Source of the DNA: Aselliscus stoliczkanus
Taxonomy: Eukaryota; Chordata; Mammalia; Chiroptera; Hipposideridae
Length of the DNA: 64,000 bases
Assembly (NCBI GenBank): GCA_033961575.1
Contig: CM066735.1
Location: 34,987,501-35,051,500 of the forward strand
Direction: 5' to 3'
The position numbers and the translations under genes were made by a program. Of the stretch, positions 45,990 to 57,431 are shown in pieces. Below the pieces are notes generated by a model. That model saw only the letters and a list, made by a program, of their open reading frames with translations. It was not told where the DNA came from and did not search any database. How positions within the stretch are numbered: the stretch's first letter is position 1; the number at the start of each line of letters is the position of its first letter.

Positions 45990-46125
45990 AATGTACATCC
46001 ATTTAATCATTTATCCAACTGTGTAATTAATCTCTTCTTGTACACTGGGCACTATGCTAAGTACTGGAGACATCCAAAGGAACAGAACAAATCAAATACT
46101 GGGTAGTTTCAAGTCTAGTTTCACT
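45990..46125 (-). repeat. L2/MIR-type fragment
   Basis: CATTTAATCATTTATCCAAC then TGTACACTGGGCACTATGCT, AAGTACTGGAGACATCCAAA is the inverted terminal region shared by L2-type ancient repeats. Confidence 0.5.
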
Positions 46126-46129
46126 AACC

Positions 46130-47290
46130 AAAGGAATGATCTAGGGGGAAAAACAAAACAAAACACTTTCTATTCTAATCTTCCATGTTTTTTTTTTTCT
46201 CTAAGATAGAATATATACATGACTCTGAAATAAACTAAATGAGTTAATATGTGGACAGGCCACTTACAGATATGAATATAATTTTTATCATACCTGTTTT
46301 TATTAATACATTGTTTTGTTAACATTTGATTATTGTATGTAAAGAAAGAGAGAAATGGTTAAATGTGAGATATTAGCAAGGGCAATTTGAAGACATGCAG
46401 GATGGGGAGACACTGAGCACATAAGAGAAAGCAGACTGACTGGCCCTTCAGAATATATTTTTGAGGTTTCTGAAGGAACTGGGGAGGCGGTTTGAATTGT
46501 CCTAGTAAGCATTTTGTTAGTTTGTGTTCTATGTTTTTCAGATATGGAATAATTATGGTAGAGGTAAAGTCATAGGCATTGAAGAGAGGAGTCATAAAAA
46601 TTCCCTGGATATATAAAATGAGGGCCTTATTAGGTTGAGCTAAGAAAGTGTTATTTAAAGTAAGGTAGTGTTTATTAAAACTTTCAAATCACTGTAAGCA
46701 TTTATGGTCTTTAATATATAGAGTTAATTACCATAGACCTCTTTGTAGCTATTCTTTTCTAAAAACAGCCCCCTTTGCTTTGAAAACACACGATCCTCAG
46801 GATAATAAGTGATATGCAAAGGATAGATAGTTAAAATCCACAGATAAGTCATAATCTTGGTTTTAGATTAAAAACCACCTTTATTTCAGTTTGTATAATA
46901 TTAAATTGATCCATTTTTTATTTTCAAATTAATCTCCCAATGTAAACCCTCTGAGAAAATATGAATTAATATGGAAATACATTTATACTACTTGCTGGAA
47001 CTGCATAACTCGAGTCTTAGCCAATAATTGCTTTTGTGTAATTTTTATTTTCTTCAATTACAAGTTTTGAGGTCAAAGTTTTAAAGTTTTGGTCTTTCAT
47101 GCTTTTTAAACTAATATTTCACCCTTAGAAAATAATTTTTCCTGCTATGTCTATAACAGATGATGTGGGGCTTGTAGGTAGACCAGGCCAAGAGAAACTG
47201 AGGCAAAACTTGGATGTTATTGCATAAATATTGCACATGTCATGGACAGAAATGTATTTAAGTTTTGGCAGTTAATCTAGGAAAAAGATA
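46130..47290. other. Unassigned AT-rich sequence
   Basis: No gene recognised. Minus-strand frames of 60-78 codons at 46330-46595 overlap each other and show no motif. Confidence 0.4.
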
Positions 47291-47299
47291 AATACATTT

Positions 47300-47410
47300 T
47301 TTAATACATTTTTTAAAGAATATTCATACATAGGTGTCCATGTGTCAGGCAGTTTTCTTTATGCTGGGGATAAAACAGAATGCACAACAATTCTGCCCTT
47401 AAAGTGCCAT
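47300..47410 (-). repeat. L2/MIR-type fragment
   Basis: TTCATACATAGGTGTCCATG, TGTCAGGCAGTTTTCTTTAT, GCTGGGGATAAAACAGAATG and CCCTTAAAGTGCCATGAAGT are the same ancient inverted terminal type as at 45990-46125. Confidence 0.5.
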
Positions 47411-47414
47411 GAAG

Positions 47415-48070
47415 TTATTTTATTTTTATTTATTTATGAATCCAGGTTTATTAGTAATAAGAAATCATGAGATTGGGGATAGAACACATGAGTGGGTTTT
47501 CAGCGATTTAAACCAACCTTATGGAATGGGACTCATGCAGGAGGGGATGGAGAGAAGTCCAACTTGAATGAACAGCACAAAGTCAGCATCCAAAGCCTGA
47601 AAGTGATGGAGCAGCATAGAAGGGAAATTAATTCTGTACAAACAAGGATTAGCTAATTGGTGGAAAATAAGGAATGCTACATGACCTGTGCCTTGGTCTT
47701 CCTCTCTCTTGGTGGGTAAAATTTCAGCGTCAAGCAAAGTAGCAGAAACTTATTTTTGAAGGGTGACATATTAGTTTAAAAAGTAATTAAAGCTAATAAA
47801 GATATTTGTAAACTTTTGGGGAAAAAAGAGCATGAAGACACTAAAATTCCAAAACTTTGACTATAAAACATGTAATCGAAGAAAATAAAATCCTAGATGA
47901 CTGAAATGGCTTCATGGCAAGGGGACAAAATCAACTTGGCATGCTTAAAAGTGGAAAAAAAAGTTATATACTTTTTTCCTTCAAACTAACTTTTAAAAGT
48001 CAATTATTATGGATAGTTTCCTTCTTCATTTAAGGGAAGAAAGCTTTCATTTAGTTGTAATTATCATTAT
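47415..48070. other. Unassigned sequence
   Basis: A 72-codon minus frame at 47519-47737 lies in slightly GC-richer DNA. I see no motif and cannot assign it. Confidence 0.35.
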
Positions 48071-48088
48071 AGAAAATAGTATAATATG

Positions 48089-48517
48089 AGCCAGCAAAAT
48101 GGTGCATTGGTTAAGAGCTGGCTTGGCAAGACAGCGGCCCCGGTTCGGATCCCATATATGACGGCCCGTGACACTGCCCTCTACAGCTAAGAACAGCTCC
48201 ACCTGGAGCTGGGCTGTGCGAGCCCCAGCAATGGTGTAGGCTGCAGCCCCTGCTGCAGTGGGCTGCCGTAGACTACAGTGAGTGGCCGGCAGCCAGCGTG
48301 AGCTGTCAATAGCCGCGGTGAGCGACCATCCAGAGGCCAGCGACCGATCTACCTTATCCCAGAAGAGCGCAATGATGATACCAACATGGGCCAGTGAAGC
48401 AACGTCCTCCGCAACTAGACTGAAGAACAGAAGGACAGCAACTTGTCTGTTCCCTTTCCCTGATTCCCCAACGCTGTTCCCCTACCCCATTTCCCCAATA
48501 AAATCTTAAAAAAAAAA
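48089..48517 (+). mobile_element. Composite SINE, RHIN-type head, 18 bp TSD
   Basis: A 429 bp element with a RHIN-type head (AGCCAGCAAAATGGTGCATT, GAGCTGGCTTGGCAAGACAG, B box GTTCGGATCCC, CGTGACACTGCCCTC). A body of about 300 bp follows, rich in CAGC/GTGAGC words, running to CCCCATTTCCCCAATAAAAT and an A tail. The body is homologous to the inverted element at 15984-16431, whose head is different. The whole unit is flanked by AGAAAATAGTATAATATG (48071-48088) and AGAAAATAGTACAATATG (48518-48535), one mismatch, so head and body moved together. The AATAAA near its end is part of the family consensus. The 75-codon frame at 48282-48509 is a by-product. Confidence 0.88.
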
Positions 48518-48539
48518 AGAAAATAGTACAATATGCCTA

Positions 48540-50625
48540 CTTGATTTTTCTATTAAGTTGTCAATGACAGGGTACTAGCATTTATCTCTGCCTTATGTTA
48601 GAGAGTTTAAAATTGCTATGAAAGCTGACATCCCTAAAGGACTACAGTTAACATGAAGCTCAGCCCTGGAGGTTCTAGGGTAAGGCAAGATTCACCTTGT
48701 CCCTTTGGTTGTTGCTTTTAGACAAACATGACATTTTGGTTAGAATTTATGTTTGACAGCTCTATAATGTAATTTTGCAGAATGTGTTGAAGTGGAACCA
48801 AAAGTCATTGACTTCATTCAGTAGATTTTCTGCCTGATGGAACATACCATCAATATTCTATTTATTTTTATAAACAATGGAAAAATAATTATTTTGATTT
48901 GTGGAGTTTTTTACATAAAATTTTCCAGAAGATCAAGATCATATATTAGCTCCTGTATATATGTCCAGGGCTGAGAATTAATTGACTTTGATCTGTAAGA
49001 AAGTGCCTATATTTAGTTCCATTTTGGCATTATTTGTACTAGCCATTAACAGGTGGAATTGGCTTAAGGAATATATGTGAGTGGTGGGAGAATTCTGTGG
49101 AGTAATTTAAGGATGTAAAATTCATCCTTAAGTAGAGAAAATGAAAAAGTGATTCTATTACACAAAACCAATTCATAATTTGAGGGGAGAATTGAAGCTG
49201 AGTCAAATACAAGTACCAAGTTAAACACACACATATATGCACACTTGGATCTTGGGACCCCATTGTGTTGGGGGAAAGAAGCAGGAATGAGGCTGAGGGT
49301 ATTGAAACTCGGAAGTCTGATATGGGTCAGGGTGCTTGTATGTCACAGTGGAACACAGGTTTTTCTGAAGCTAATCTACAAACGAAAACGTTCATAGATT
49401 TTGAATATTGTAATAAAGAAGCCCACTCAATGTGATTTTTTTTAAACCCTTGTTAACTTGAAATTAGGATTTCAAAGTAAAATATTAACTTTCTCTATCA
49501 GATTAATCAAAGTTGTCCTTGTGACTCCAGGGGAGCTCTGACTACTTGGAATAGAGGATGCTATTAGAATGATTGTAATTTTTTTGTTCTGTTTCTAAGT
49601 ACATTTTGCTGCTTATCTCTGTTTCATTAATAAAAGAAGGAAAATCCATCTCAATTGCAAATTATATTTTTAATCAATCTATTTAGCACACTGAACGTGG
49701 GAATAAAACAAATGAAATACTTTATTAGTATCAGGAAAACCTAAACCACAGTGAGTTTGTGGTTTTAAATGTGTAAACTTAATTTCGTGTTTGCTAGTGT
49801 CTCTTATCAATATTTCTGCATGAATATGTCATATGCAGAGGATAAGAAATTAGGACGTGGAAATGGTAGGTGGGTTAGGTAAGAAAATGGTTATCTTAGA
49901 ACTTTAGCATTAATGGCCTTAATATGATATGATTGATTATTTTACATAGTAGGAACACAGGTTAAGGTATTAGAACAAAGAGTATTGTGGATAAGGTAGC
50001 TGGACTATATATTTTGGTCCCAGACTGTACAAAGTCAAGTTATCTTTAAAAAAAAAAATCATTAATTTTCCTGTTGGGCTCCAGGAAGTTTAGACAAATA
50101 TGTTAAGAACCCCATGGGACTTCTCAAGCCTTTCTTAATCAGCAGCTAGCTATTCATGAGCAGTTACTTGAAAATGAAGCAAGAATGAACTTCTGGGCTC
50201 CGGGTCTCTTAAAGAGACTATACAACATTCACATTGCTTGAATCAGAGTTGACTCAGCTACCTTCTTCTCAATACTACATTACGTAAAAGTCTTTATCCC
50301 AGCTTGACCAGACCTCTGAACGTTGTCCGACCTTTCCCGCATCACCTCCCGCCCCATGATACATTCTCACCCTTTTTTCCAGCATTTGTACTATTTTTCC
50401 TCCCTCAAACTGAGTCACTCTAATTGTGGTCTGTAGAGTATGGTTTTTCAGTTTGAGTTTTTGACTTGTTACAGTACATGGGAGTCTGCTAAGTTTCTCT
50501 TTTCAGTTCTCCTGATGTGATCCTAGCATTAATGTCTTTCTCCATTGGTTACATCCCCTTCTTTTGCTGGAATATGACTGAAGAACTTGGCTGATGCCTT
50601 TTATTAATCAACAGTCTATAGCATG
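48540..50625. other. Unassigned sequence
   Basis: About 2.1 kb with no gene or repeat that I can name. Only short chance frames are present. Confidence 0.4.
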
Positions 50626-50627
50626 GG

Positions 50628-50720
50628 GTTTCCATGGGAATTAAATGAGATAATGCACAAAAATGCACAAAGGGACTTAGCATATTGCCTCGTACCAAGA
50701 GACCTCTTATAGTTAGATTC
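50628..50720 (+). repeat. MIR-type SINE 3' fragment
   Basis: GGGAATTAAATGAGATAATG, then AAAGGGACTTAGCATATTGC and CTCGTACCAAGAGACC match the 3' third of MIR. Confidence 0.5.
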
Positions 50721-50789
50721 TCTTCCTATACCTGACGGTTTAAAAGCCAATCATCAGTTTCTCATCAAACAACAATACCACACCTACTT

Positions 50790-50925
50790 AAGGAAAATGA
50801 TAATGTATGTTTACATAACTACGTGCATGAAAATATTCATAACAACATTATCTATAATAGCCACAAGCTGGAAATACCAAATGCCCATCAACTGGTAAAC
50901 AGATCAGCAAAATGTGTATATTGGT
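50790..50925 (+). repeat. Old L1 ORF2 C-terminal text, piece 1
   Basis: ATTCATAACAACATTATCTA, TAATAGCCACAAGCTGGAAA, and CCAAATGCCCATCAACTGGT are strongly conserved L1 ORF2 3' words. The element is interrupted by the next LTR. Confidence 0.8.
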
Positions 50926-51365
50926 TGTATATTGTCTCCCCACAAAGATCCATGTCCATGTGATCCATGTGATCTTATTTAGAAATAGGGTCTTTGCACA
51001 TGTAATTCTTTAAATGAGGTCATAAATGAGGCTGGTTTAAGGAGGGTCTTTACCCAATGACTAATATATTTATATAAAGAGAAAACATGAGACAGAGAGA
51101 CAAACAGGAAGAATGCCATGTGAAGACAGGCGGAGATTTGAATGATGCTTTTACAAGCCAATGGACATCAGGGATTGTTGGCAGCCACCAGAATCTAGGA
51201 AGAGGCAAGGAAGAATCTTCTCCTCAAACCTTCAAAGAAAGCATAGTTCTGCCAACACCTTGATTTTAGGCTTGTAGCCTCCAGAACTGTTTGAGAATAA
51301 ATTGTTATTTTAAGCCACTGGGTGGGGGTGGGGCGGTTCTTTGTTACTGCAGCCCTAGAAAATCA
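50926..51365 (+). repeat. MaLR-type (MLT1-like) LTR inserted in L1
   Basis: TATTGTCTCCCCACAAAGAT, AATAGGGTCTTTGCACATGT, AAATGAGGTCATAAATGAGG, GAATGCCATGTGAAGACAGG, CACCTTGATTTTAGGCTTGT, AGCCTCCAGAACTGTTTGAG, TTAAGCCACTG, and GTTACTGCAGCCCTAGAAAA follow the full MLT1-like order on the plus strand. A G-rich slip at 51322-51336 is within it. Confidence 0.8.
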
Positions 51366-51434
51366 GTACATTATGGTACAGTGGAACACCATTCAGTCAT
51401 AAAAAATGAACACACTACTGACATATAATAAATT
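51366..51434 (+). repeat. Old L1 ORF2 end, piece 2
   Basis: TTATGGTACAGTGGAACACC and ATTCAGTCATAAAAAATGAA continue the L1 ORF2 C-terminal text after the LTR. Confidence 0.75.
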
Positions 51435-52012
51435 GTAAACAAAAAACTTTCATGGCCAAAAGCTTTTCTACAAGAATTGATTTATTGAGCCAAATGCTAG
51501 CCAGAAAAGGACCAGGTCCAAGTCCATGAAGTCTAAGCCATCAGCAGCAGGACTTGATGGAGAAGGCAACATGTCTGCCTTTCTGGAGTTGATGGGCTTT
51601 TTTTTATACATCAACCAGGGGGAAGAAAGATGTACCTTTTGAAAGAGTCTATATTAGCTGTAGATAAAAGGGGTGAGAGGAGGTGAAGCTTGGCTAGTTC
51701 TGGGATAGATTCTGAGTCCATAAGGAAAAAAGTATTTGCTCCGTTGGATTGGTTATGGGCCACAACCCAGAAAGTTCAGACATAAGCAAGATTGGAGGTG
51801 CCCGTTGGTTGGGGGCACATGTCTATTGACTTTAGATAATTGTGGAAATAGCCACTTGGGAGTTAATTCAGTTTCAACATACATTCAACAATGTAAGCAG
51901 CCTTTTGTTGGTTTTGCCCTGCAGTGGTTAACTGATTAACTTTTCTTATCTCTTTCTTCTACCTCTGGCCTGCTATAATTTGATTTAGGACATCTAAGAG
52001 TTTCTCCTTGTC
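51435..52012. repeat. Insertion of unknown type within L1, possibly an LTR
   Basis: About 580 bp that interrupts L1 text on both sides. It is GC-richer than its host and of LTR-like size, with TTGATTTATTGAGCCAAATG near its left part and CTATAATTTGATTTAGGACA near its right. I could not name the family or define terminal motifs. A 67-codon frame at 51736-51939 shows no motif. Confidence 0.45.
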
Positions 52013-52340
52013 AAAGGCATGAATGAATTTCAAAATATTATGTTAATAGAAGTCATGCTCAAAGGATCACATATTGCATGATTCCATTTATATGAAACGT
52101 CTGCCTCTAGGAGCAGAAGGTAGATTATTGGTTTCCTGGGTAGCTGGTCCATGGGAAACAGGGTTGTCTGCAAAGGAGCAGAAAGGATTTCTTTGAGGTG
52201 ATGGAAATGTTTTCAAACTGAATTGTTTGGTGATTGCACAACTCTGCAAGTGTACTAACAATCATAGAATTATATACTTACATGAGTGAATTTTATGACA
52301 TGTGTATTATACCTGAATAAATTTCTATTTAATAAAATGA
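52013..52340 (+). repeat. Old L1 3' UTR, piece 3
   Basis: GGATCACATATTGCATGATT, CCATTTATATGAAACGTCTG, GAAGGTAGATTATTGGTTTC, CTGGGTAGCTGG, GTGATGGAAATGTTTTCAAA and CATGTGTATTATACCTGAAT are the standard order of the L1M 3' UTR. Confidence 0.8.
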
Positions 52341-52344
52341 AAAA

Positions 52345-52770
52345 AAATATGCTGTGATGACAGTGATGGAAGAAATTAAAGCAAAAGAATGGTAGCCCCT
52401 CAGAGTATAAACAAGAGTGATGGATTGGGAAAAAAAAGACTCTACGTATCTAGAATATCTTTTTATCTTGGACATACTATCAGTGTTTTGTTGTTGTTGT
52501 TTTTTAATCCTTGAAACATATGTTTTGTTTTCATGTGCATGCTATAATTGGTATCATAGGGCAGGGGATTTTTAAAAGGCAACAGGGAATTCATAACAGC
52601 TTAATGTTTGAATCTGCTTGTACAAGCAAATGACTCTGATCTCAGTGATTTCCAGCCTGGGGCCCTCAGGTTCCTGTAGTTCATTTAAATGACTAGTAGG
52701 TACTATATTCTCAAACAACTGTTGATATTGAATAAGCATAATATAAAACATGATAATGTTATAAAGGCTA
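52345..52770. other. Unassigned sequence
   Basis: No gene or repeat recognised. Confidence 0.4.
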
Positions 52771-52772
52771 AC

Positions 52773-52819
<47 letters not shown>
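52773..52819. repeat. (ATCT)n microsatellite
   Basis: About 11-12 uninterrupted ATCT tetranucleotides. Confidence 0.97.
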
Positions 52820-52828
52820 ATCTATATA

Positions 52829-53225
52829 TCTAGATTATTCAGCCTTAAAAGAAAAGAAAAATTAAAATCTCAAACATTACAACATATTTGAAACATAGAT
52901 GGAACTTCAGAACAATATGGTAAATGAAACATGCCAGATACAAAAGGACATATTGTATAATTCCACTTATGTAAGATACCTGGAATAGTCAAATGCAAAG
53001 AGATGGAAAGTAGAACAGTGATTACCAGGGGCTGGTTCAGGGTGAGGTTAATGGGACCTTTTGTTTACTGGGTACAGAGTTGCAGTGTGGGATGATGAGG
53101 AAGAGTTTTGGAGATGGATAGTGGTGATGGTTACATGATGTGAATGTACTTAATATCACAAAATTGAACACTTAAAATAGTAAGTTTTGTGTTATGTATA
53201 TTTTATCAGTTGAATTTATTCATCA
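52829..53225 (+). repeat. Old L1 3' end
   Basis: TTATTCAGCCTTAAAAGAAA, ACATAGATGGAACTTCAGAA, TGGTAAATGAAACATGCCAG, ATTGTATAATTCCACTTATG, GTGATTACCAGGGGCTGGTT and ACTTAATATCACAAAATTGA form a clear L1 ORF2-end plus 3' UTR. Better preserved than most old copies here. Confidence 0.85.
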
Positions 53226-53229
53226 ATAT

Positions 53230-55420
53230 GGATTTTTCTTCCTTTTCACCTCTTGCATCTTAAATCATCCCCAGGCTAAAATGATATAGGAAGTATATAA
53301 TTTCTATAAAATTATATAGAAACTGTAGTATAGTAAGTATATTATAGTGAGTGGATTAGAGTAGAGTGGAGTAGAGTGGAGCAGTGTCAGATGTAGGAAA
53401 ACTTGAAGGTGGAGGTCAGAAAGTTTTAGATATGAATCCTTCAGTGAAGCTAGGGCCTTCCACCTTGACTTCCTCCACATTTCTCACTACCTAGTCTAAG
53501 AACAACAGAGAATGACTGAGACACAATGTTAGAGGTTGGGCATGAGAGAAATCAGACTTAAAAATAGAACTACTCTTGCCAAGGAAATTTCATGAGAAAG
53601 AAAGGCCAACCACACTGCATAATATATACTAGATTGCTACACAATTTTTATAACATTAACAAGGTAAAAATTTGTAAGTTACACGCAATAATATCTAATA
53701 TTAAATAAAGCTTAGAGAATATATGCTGTTGGGTGCTTTTTGGGACATTTTCATTGATTTTTTTTTTCTTTTAATTTAGTAATACTCTTACAATACAATT
53801 TAACTCAGATTCCAGAAGAGGTAAGAACAGTTCTGCACATGATAGCAATGCAATTAGAAAAAAGTAGATACAGCAGTTGCTATAAACATTGGGAGGCAAT
53901 CCTGTAGAATCACTGTGTGAATGAAGTAGAAATTATAGGCCGTATTTTATATGAGGTTGAAAAACCTAACAATATTAATATCCATAGAGAAAGAAGAGTT
54001 AATAATCACCATTAGGCAATAAATCACTAATCTAATGTGTAGACAGTGGCTGTGTCACTCTGTTGGGGAGGTCAATAAGCTACACCTGCTTTTTTCTACC
54101 TGGAGGAGAAGAGACAAATATCCAGCTAATGAACTGGCACCAAGGAATTTTATAAACAACCTGTTCCTGTGTGTGCATGGGTGAGCAAGGAAACAAGAGG
54201 GACGTTGTGTTTCTAAGCTTGTCATTTTGGTTTATTCCATTAAAATACAGCATTATACAATACAAGATGATGTAGAGTATTTCCAGAAAAGGTTCTAATA
54301 ACATTTGGAAAATCATCACGTCTATAATTTCCTGTCTTTTAACTTAATAGAGTGTAGTGTTCTATACTTATTCATATACATGCAAATATGTTTTACCCAT
54401 ATAAAAATTAAAAAAAAAATACAATAATTTGCCTGGTTTGAGAAATTTTTTAAAAAATATAATATTCTAATTCACTGTCAATATTTATTCAAAATTATGC
54501 CCCCTTCCTCAAACATACCCATTATAATTGAGGAGTTTCTCTACAATAATGAAGCAGGCAAAATAAAAACATAATTAATACAGTTTAAATACAGAAACTT
54601 TGTACAGTTAAATACAGTTTCTGAATAGAGAAGCTTTCAAGGGGACAGTGAACTGAGAAAGTTGTATAAGTAATTAAATAAACATAAATTATTGTTCGTA
54701 CAAAGTAATAAATCACTTATAAACATACACAATATCACATGAAAACACTCTCTTTTCTCACAGTACTACACATATGCCTTTACATTTATCTCAAATTTTA
54801 AAGTTTGCAATTTATAAAACTATCAAGAAGTAACGCGAGACCTAAGTAAATTCATTCTAAAGATTGAATTAGTTCTGTTAAAGGTTCTTATTATTTTTCA
54901 TTGTGTTCTGTATTCTCTACATTTAACTTTCTTTATTTTTTCTCTCTCCTTTATTTTTTGTCTTTTGATGGAATAAATAAGTAGAAGTCTCAAAATAAAA
55001 GCAACAAGACATCTATGATTTCTCCATTTTTGTCATTATTCTATTCCTCTCAATCCCTAGCAATTACAATACAGCATGCTATTTACATTTGGGAACAAAC
55101 CAGTAATAAGCATCATATATTTTAGTTTCATTGTAAAGAACAAGAATATTAAATGGCAAAAGCTGGCACAGCATATTCTACAAATGTGGTGCACAACCTC
55201 TGTTTCATATACTTTCTCTTTACACTTGCAAATTGGAAAAATGCAGCCATAGGTGTTTTGACAGCTAATGAAATGTGAATATGCGCAATTATATGCCAGT
55301 GTTCTACTAGTATTTGTGGAAAATAAGATGGTATTTTTATAATTTGTACTGAAAGACCTTAAATCCTGCCTCATGCACCTGATTTTATGATGCATACTGA
55401 AACATCCGAATTGAAGTTTC
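53230..55420. other. Unassigned AT-rich sequence
   Basis: A small GAGTAGAGTG repeat lies at 53353-53380. No gene recognised; the 112-codon minus frame at 55057-55395 has no motif that I recognise and is probably chance. Confidence 0.4.
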
Positions 55421-55425
55421 TGTTA

Positions 55426-55451
55426 TGTGTGTGTGTGTGTGTGTGTGTGTA
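55426..55451 (+). repeat. (GT)n microsatellite
   Basis: About 13 GT units, followed by an ACATACACGTATGTAT patch. Confidence 0.95.
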
Positions 55452-55774
55452 CATACACGTATGTATGAATCTAGAATCCATGCATTTATTACTTATTTGA
55501 AAGCGTGATTTATATATCCCATATAAAGCAAAATTGTGAGAAGCAAATTATGGTAGTTGGAAAATAAATTTGAAGTCCCTTGCTTTTTTAATATTTTAGC
55601 CTCTGCCTTTTATGAAATTCCTGTGGAAATAATATACTGTAGGGCTTTTAAAATACTTATATCCATGAGAAAACATATTGTTCTTACTGAGTTGGTGTTC
55701 CATTATCTTAGGTTAATCACAGAGACCACAATAAGCTAGCTTTTTGAGTTCTGACAGGACATGCATGTGAACCA

Positions 55775-55778
<4 letters not shown>

Positions 55779-55841
<63 letters not shown>
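55779..55841 (+). repeat. (GA)n microsatellite
   Basis: Thirty-one uninterrupted GA units. A 64-codon frame made of Arg-Glu repeats runs through it and is an artefact. A homopurine tract of this length can adopt triplex (H-DNA) structure. Confidence 0.97.
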
Positions 55842-55844
<3 letters not shown>

Positions 55845-55849
55845 CCAAA

Positions 55850-57345
55850 TTCAAGAAAATATTTTAGATTTCAAACAACCTATACTTTAACTGTATTGTT
55901 ACTTCCTGCATTTCCCTGTAAGTTTTATCATAAAATATATGAAACATATAGGTAACATAAAGTGGTCATAAAAAGACAAGTTGAGGTTTTAAATAGGGCA
56001 CCAATTAGGAAAATAAAAATGATGTGATATAAATGCAATATGAAAAATAATGGACCATAGATTTGGCACTAAGTTTTGGATATTACAATGAAATGAGAAA
56101 CTGAGTAGCTTGGTAATGCACAATGACAACAAAACATTTAAAAAAAATTGCTTATCTTAAGGTGGGAAATTTTTTCCAGAAGATATCAGTAAAAAGGATA
56201 CTGTTGTAATTAGCAATGTCTTTAGCAGCAGGATTATAATAAACATTGATGTTTTTCTTCTAACTTCCCTCAAAAAAATGTTAATGGGACTCCCCTCATA
56301 TTCTGCAAAACATTTCTACAGGGCAACCCTATGTGGCAAAATCTATGTGCTCTACTGGCCTGGTTACATTATGATGTAGATGTTTACTGAATTCCTTTCA
56401 AACATTTTATCATAGATGCCATTATTTCTCAAAGAGCTTATAACCTATATAAATTTATTTACAATGATTGTTATTTGTCTGACCTAATTTTGATTAAATA
56501 GTTTCCGAATTGCCAGTGGGAAATTACCTGTTTAATTAGGATGGTGTTTTCCCACCCGTATGTTCCCTGGGAAAATGATGATTGGTCCTAACCAATGGCA
56601 TATTGCATTTCCTTAGCTAAAAATAGAGATTCACAAATTGGAAAACTCCAAAGCAAAGCTGTGAGATATGAGATATTTGCTGAGCTTTTTGAGATAGTTC
56701 TTCCCTTTTAAAGACAAATTTAGATGTATATCTTTTTGACATATTGCCCCCAAATCTTATTACCTCTGTATGGCACCTGAAATGACATTAATTTATCTAT
56801 ATATCCATCATCCTCATCTGTCTTCTTTTTGGTCTCCAAAAAATCCCTAAAATTGGCCATTTTCCATTTTTATTGGCCAAAGATTTAGGCTAATCTGGAT
56901 ATCCTCTTAGTTACATTTATAATTTTAGTGGTTTCTGTAGTAAGTGATGGTGTTGTCAATAAGAAAAAGACAAGGCTGGAGCAGTTAGAGAGAGGAAGGG
57001 ACGAGAAAACAATTTCCCTTAAGCCTCATGTACTTGATGGTATTTGGCCACTTTAGGAATAATATATCAACTCTAGACTGAAATGCCAGAGAAGGACAGG
57101 AAGTTTTTGTCAATATCAGCTTGATACAGTTTGTATTTTAGAAAAATTATACTGTAGGGAGAATTTGTTCTGCATTAGTTTTCTATTCCAATATATTGCA
57201 GGAGTTTTCACTTTAGGCAATAATGATTGAAATTCAATTCTCTTGCATGTTTTGTGAGCATGTTTTGCTCAACAGTTCTTTTAGTAATGACAAAAACATT
57301 TCTTTTAGAAAATAGAAAAACTACAACATGACCCTTTAACTGGCA
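55850..57345. other. Unassigned sequence, possibly with unique conserved DNA
   Basis: No repeat recognised. The part at 56500-56700 is free of recognisable repeats and contains clustered transcription-factor-like motifs (separate entry). Confidence 0.35.
56575..56630. promoter_or_regulatory. Candidate motif cluster: inverted CCAAT pair and MEF2-like site
   Basis: ATTGGT (56581-56586) and ACCAAT (56591-56596) form an inverted CCAAT pair with a 4 bp spacer, the core bound by NF-Y. CTAAAAATAG at 56617-56626 is a full match to the MEF2 consensus YTAWWWWTAR. In AT-rich DNA such motifs arise by chance, and no transcription start is visible, so this is a suggestion only. Confidence 0.25.
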
Positions 57346-57349
57346 TATA

Positions 57350-57429
57350 TTGGGTTGTTGGAAAAGTCATGACACATTTTTTGCAATGAAAAACAGAAAA
57401 AATACATCATGACTTTTCTGACAACCCAA
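57350..57429. mobile_element. 80 bp mariner-type MITE
   Basis: Exactly 80 bp with near-perfect terminal inverted repeats: left TTGGGTTGTTGGAAAAGTCA, right end inverted TTGGGTTGTCAGAAAAGTCA, continuing TGA in each. TA dinucleotides at 57348-57349 and 57430-57431 form the target-site duplication of mariner insertions. Two mismatches in 23 bp of terminal repeat. It resembles the MADE1 design (80 bp, mariner ends) but has different ends. No coding capacity. Confidence 0.92.
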
Positions 57430-57431
57430 TA

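Noticed and set aside
48282..48509. 75-codon frame near 48.4 kb with AATAAA behind it
   Set aside because: Frame and AATAAA both lie in the composite SINE body.
55761..55955. Frame with a long Arg-Glu repeat
   Set aside because: Direct product of the (GA)n microsatellite.
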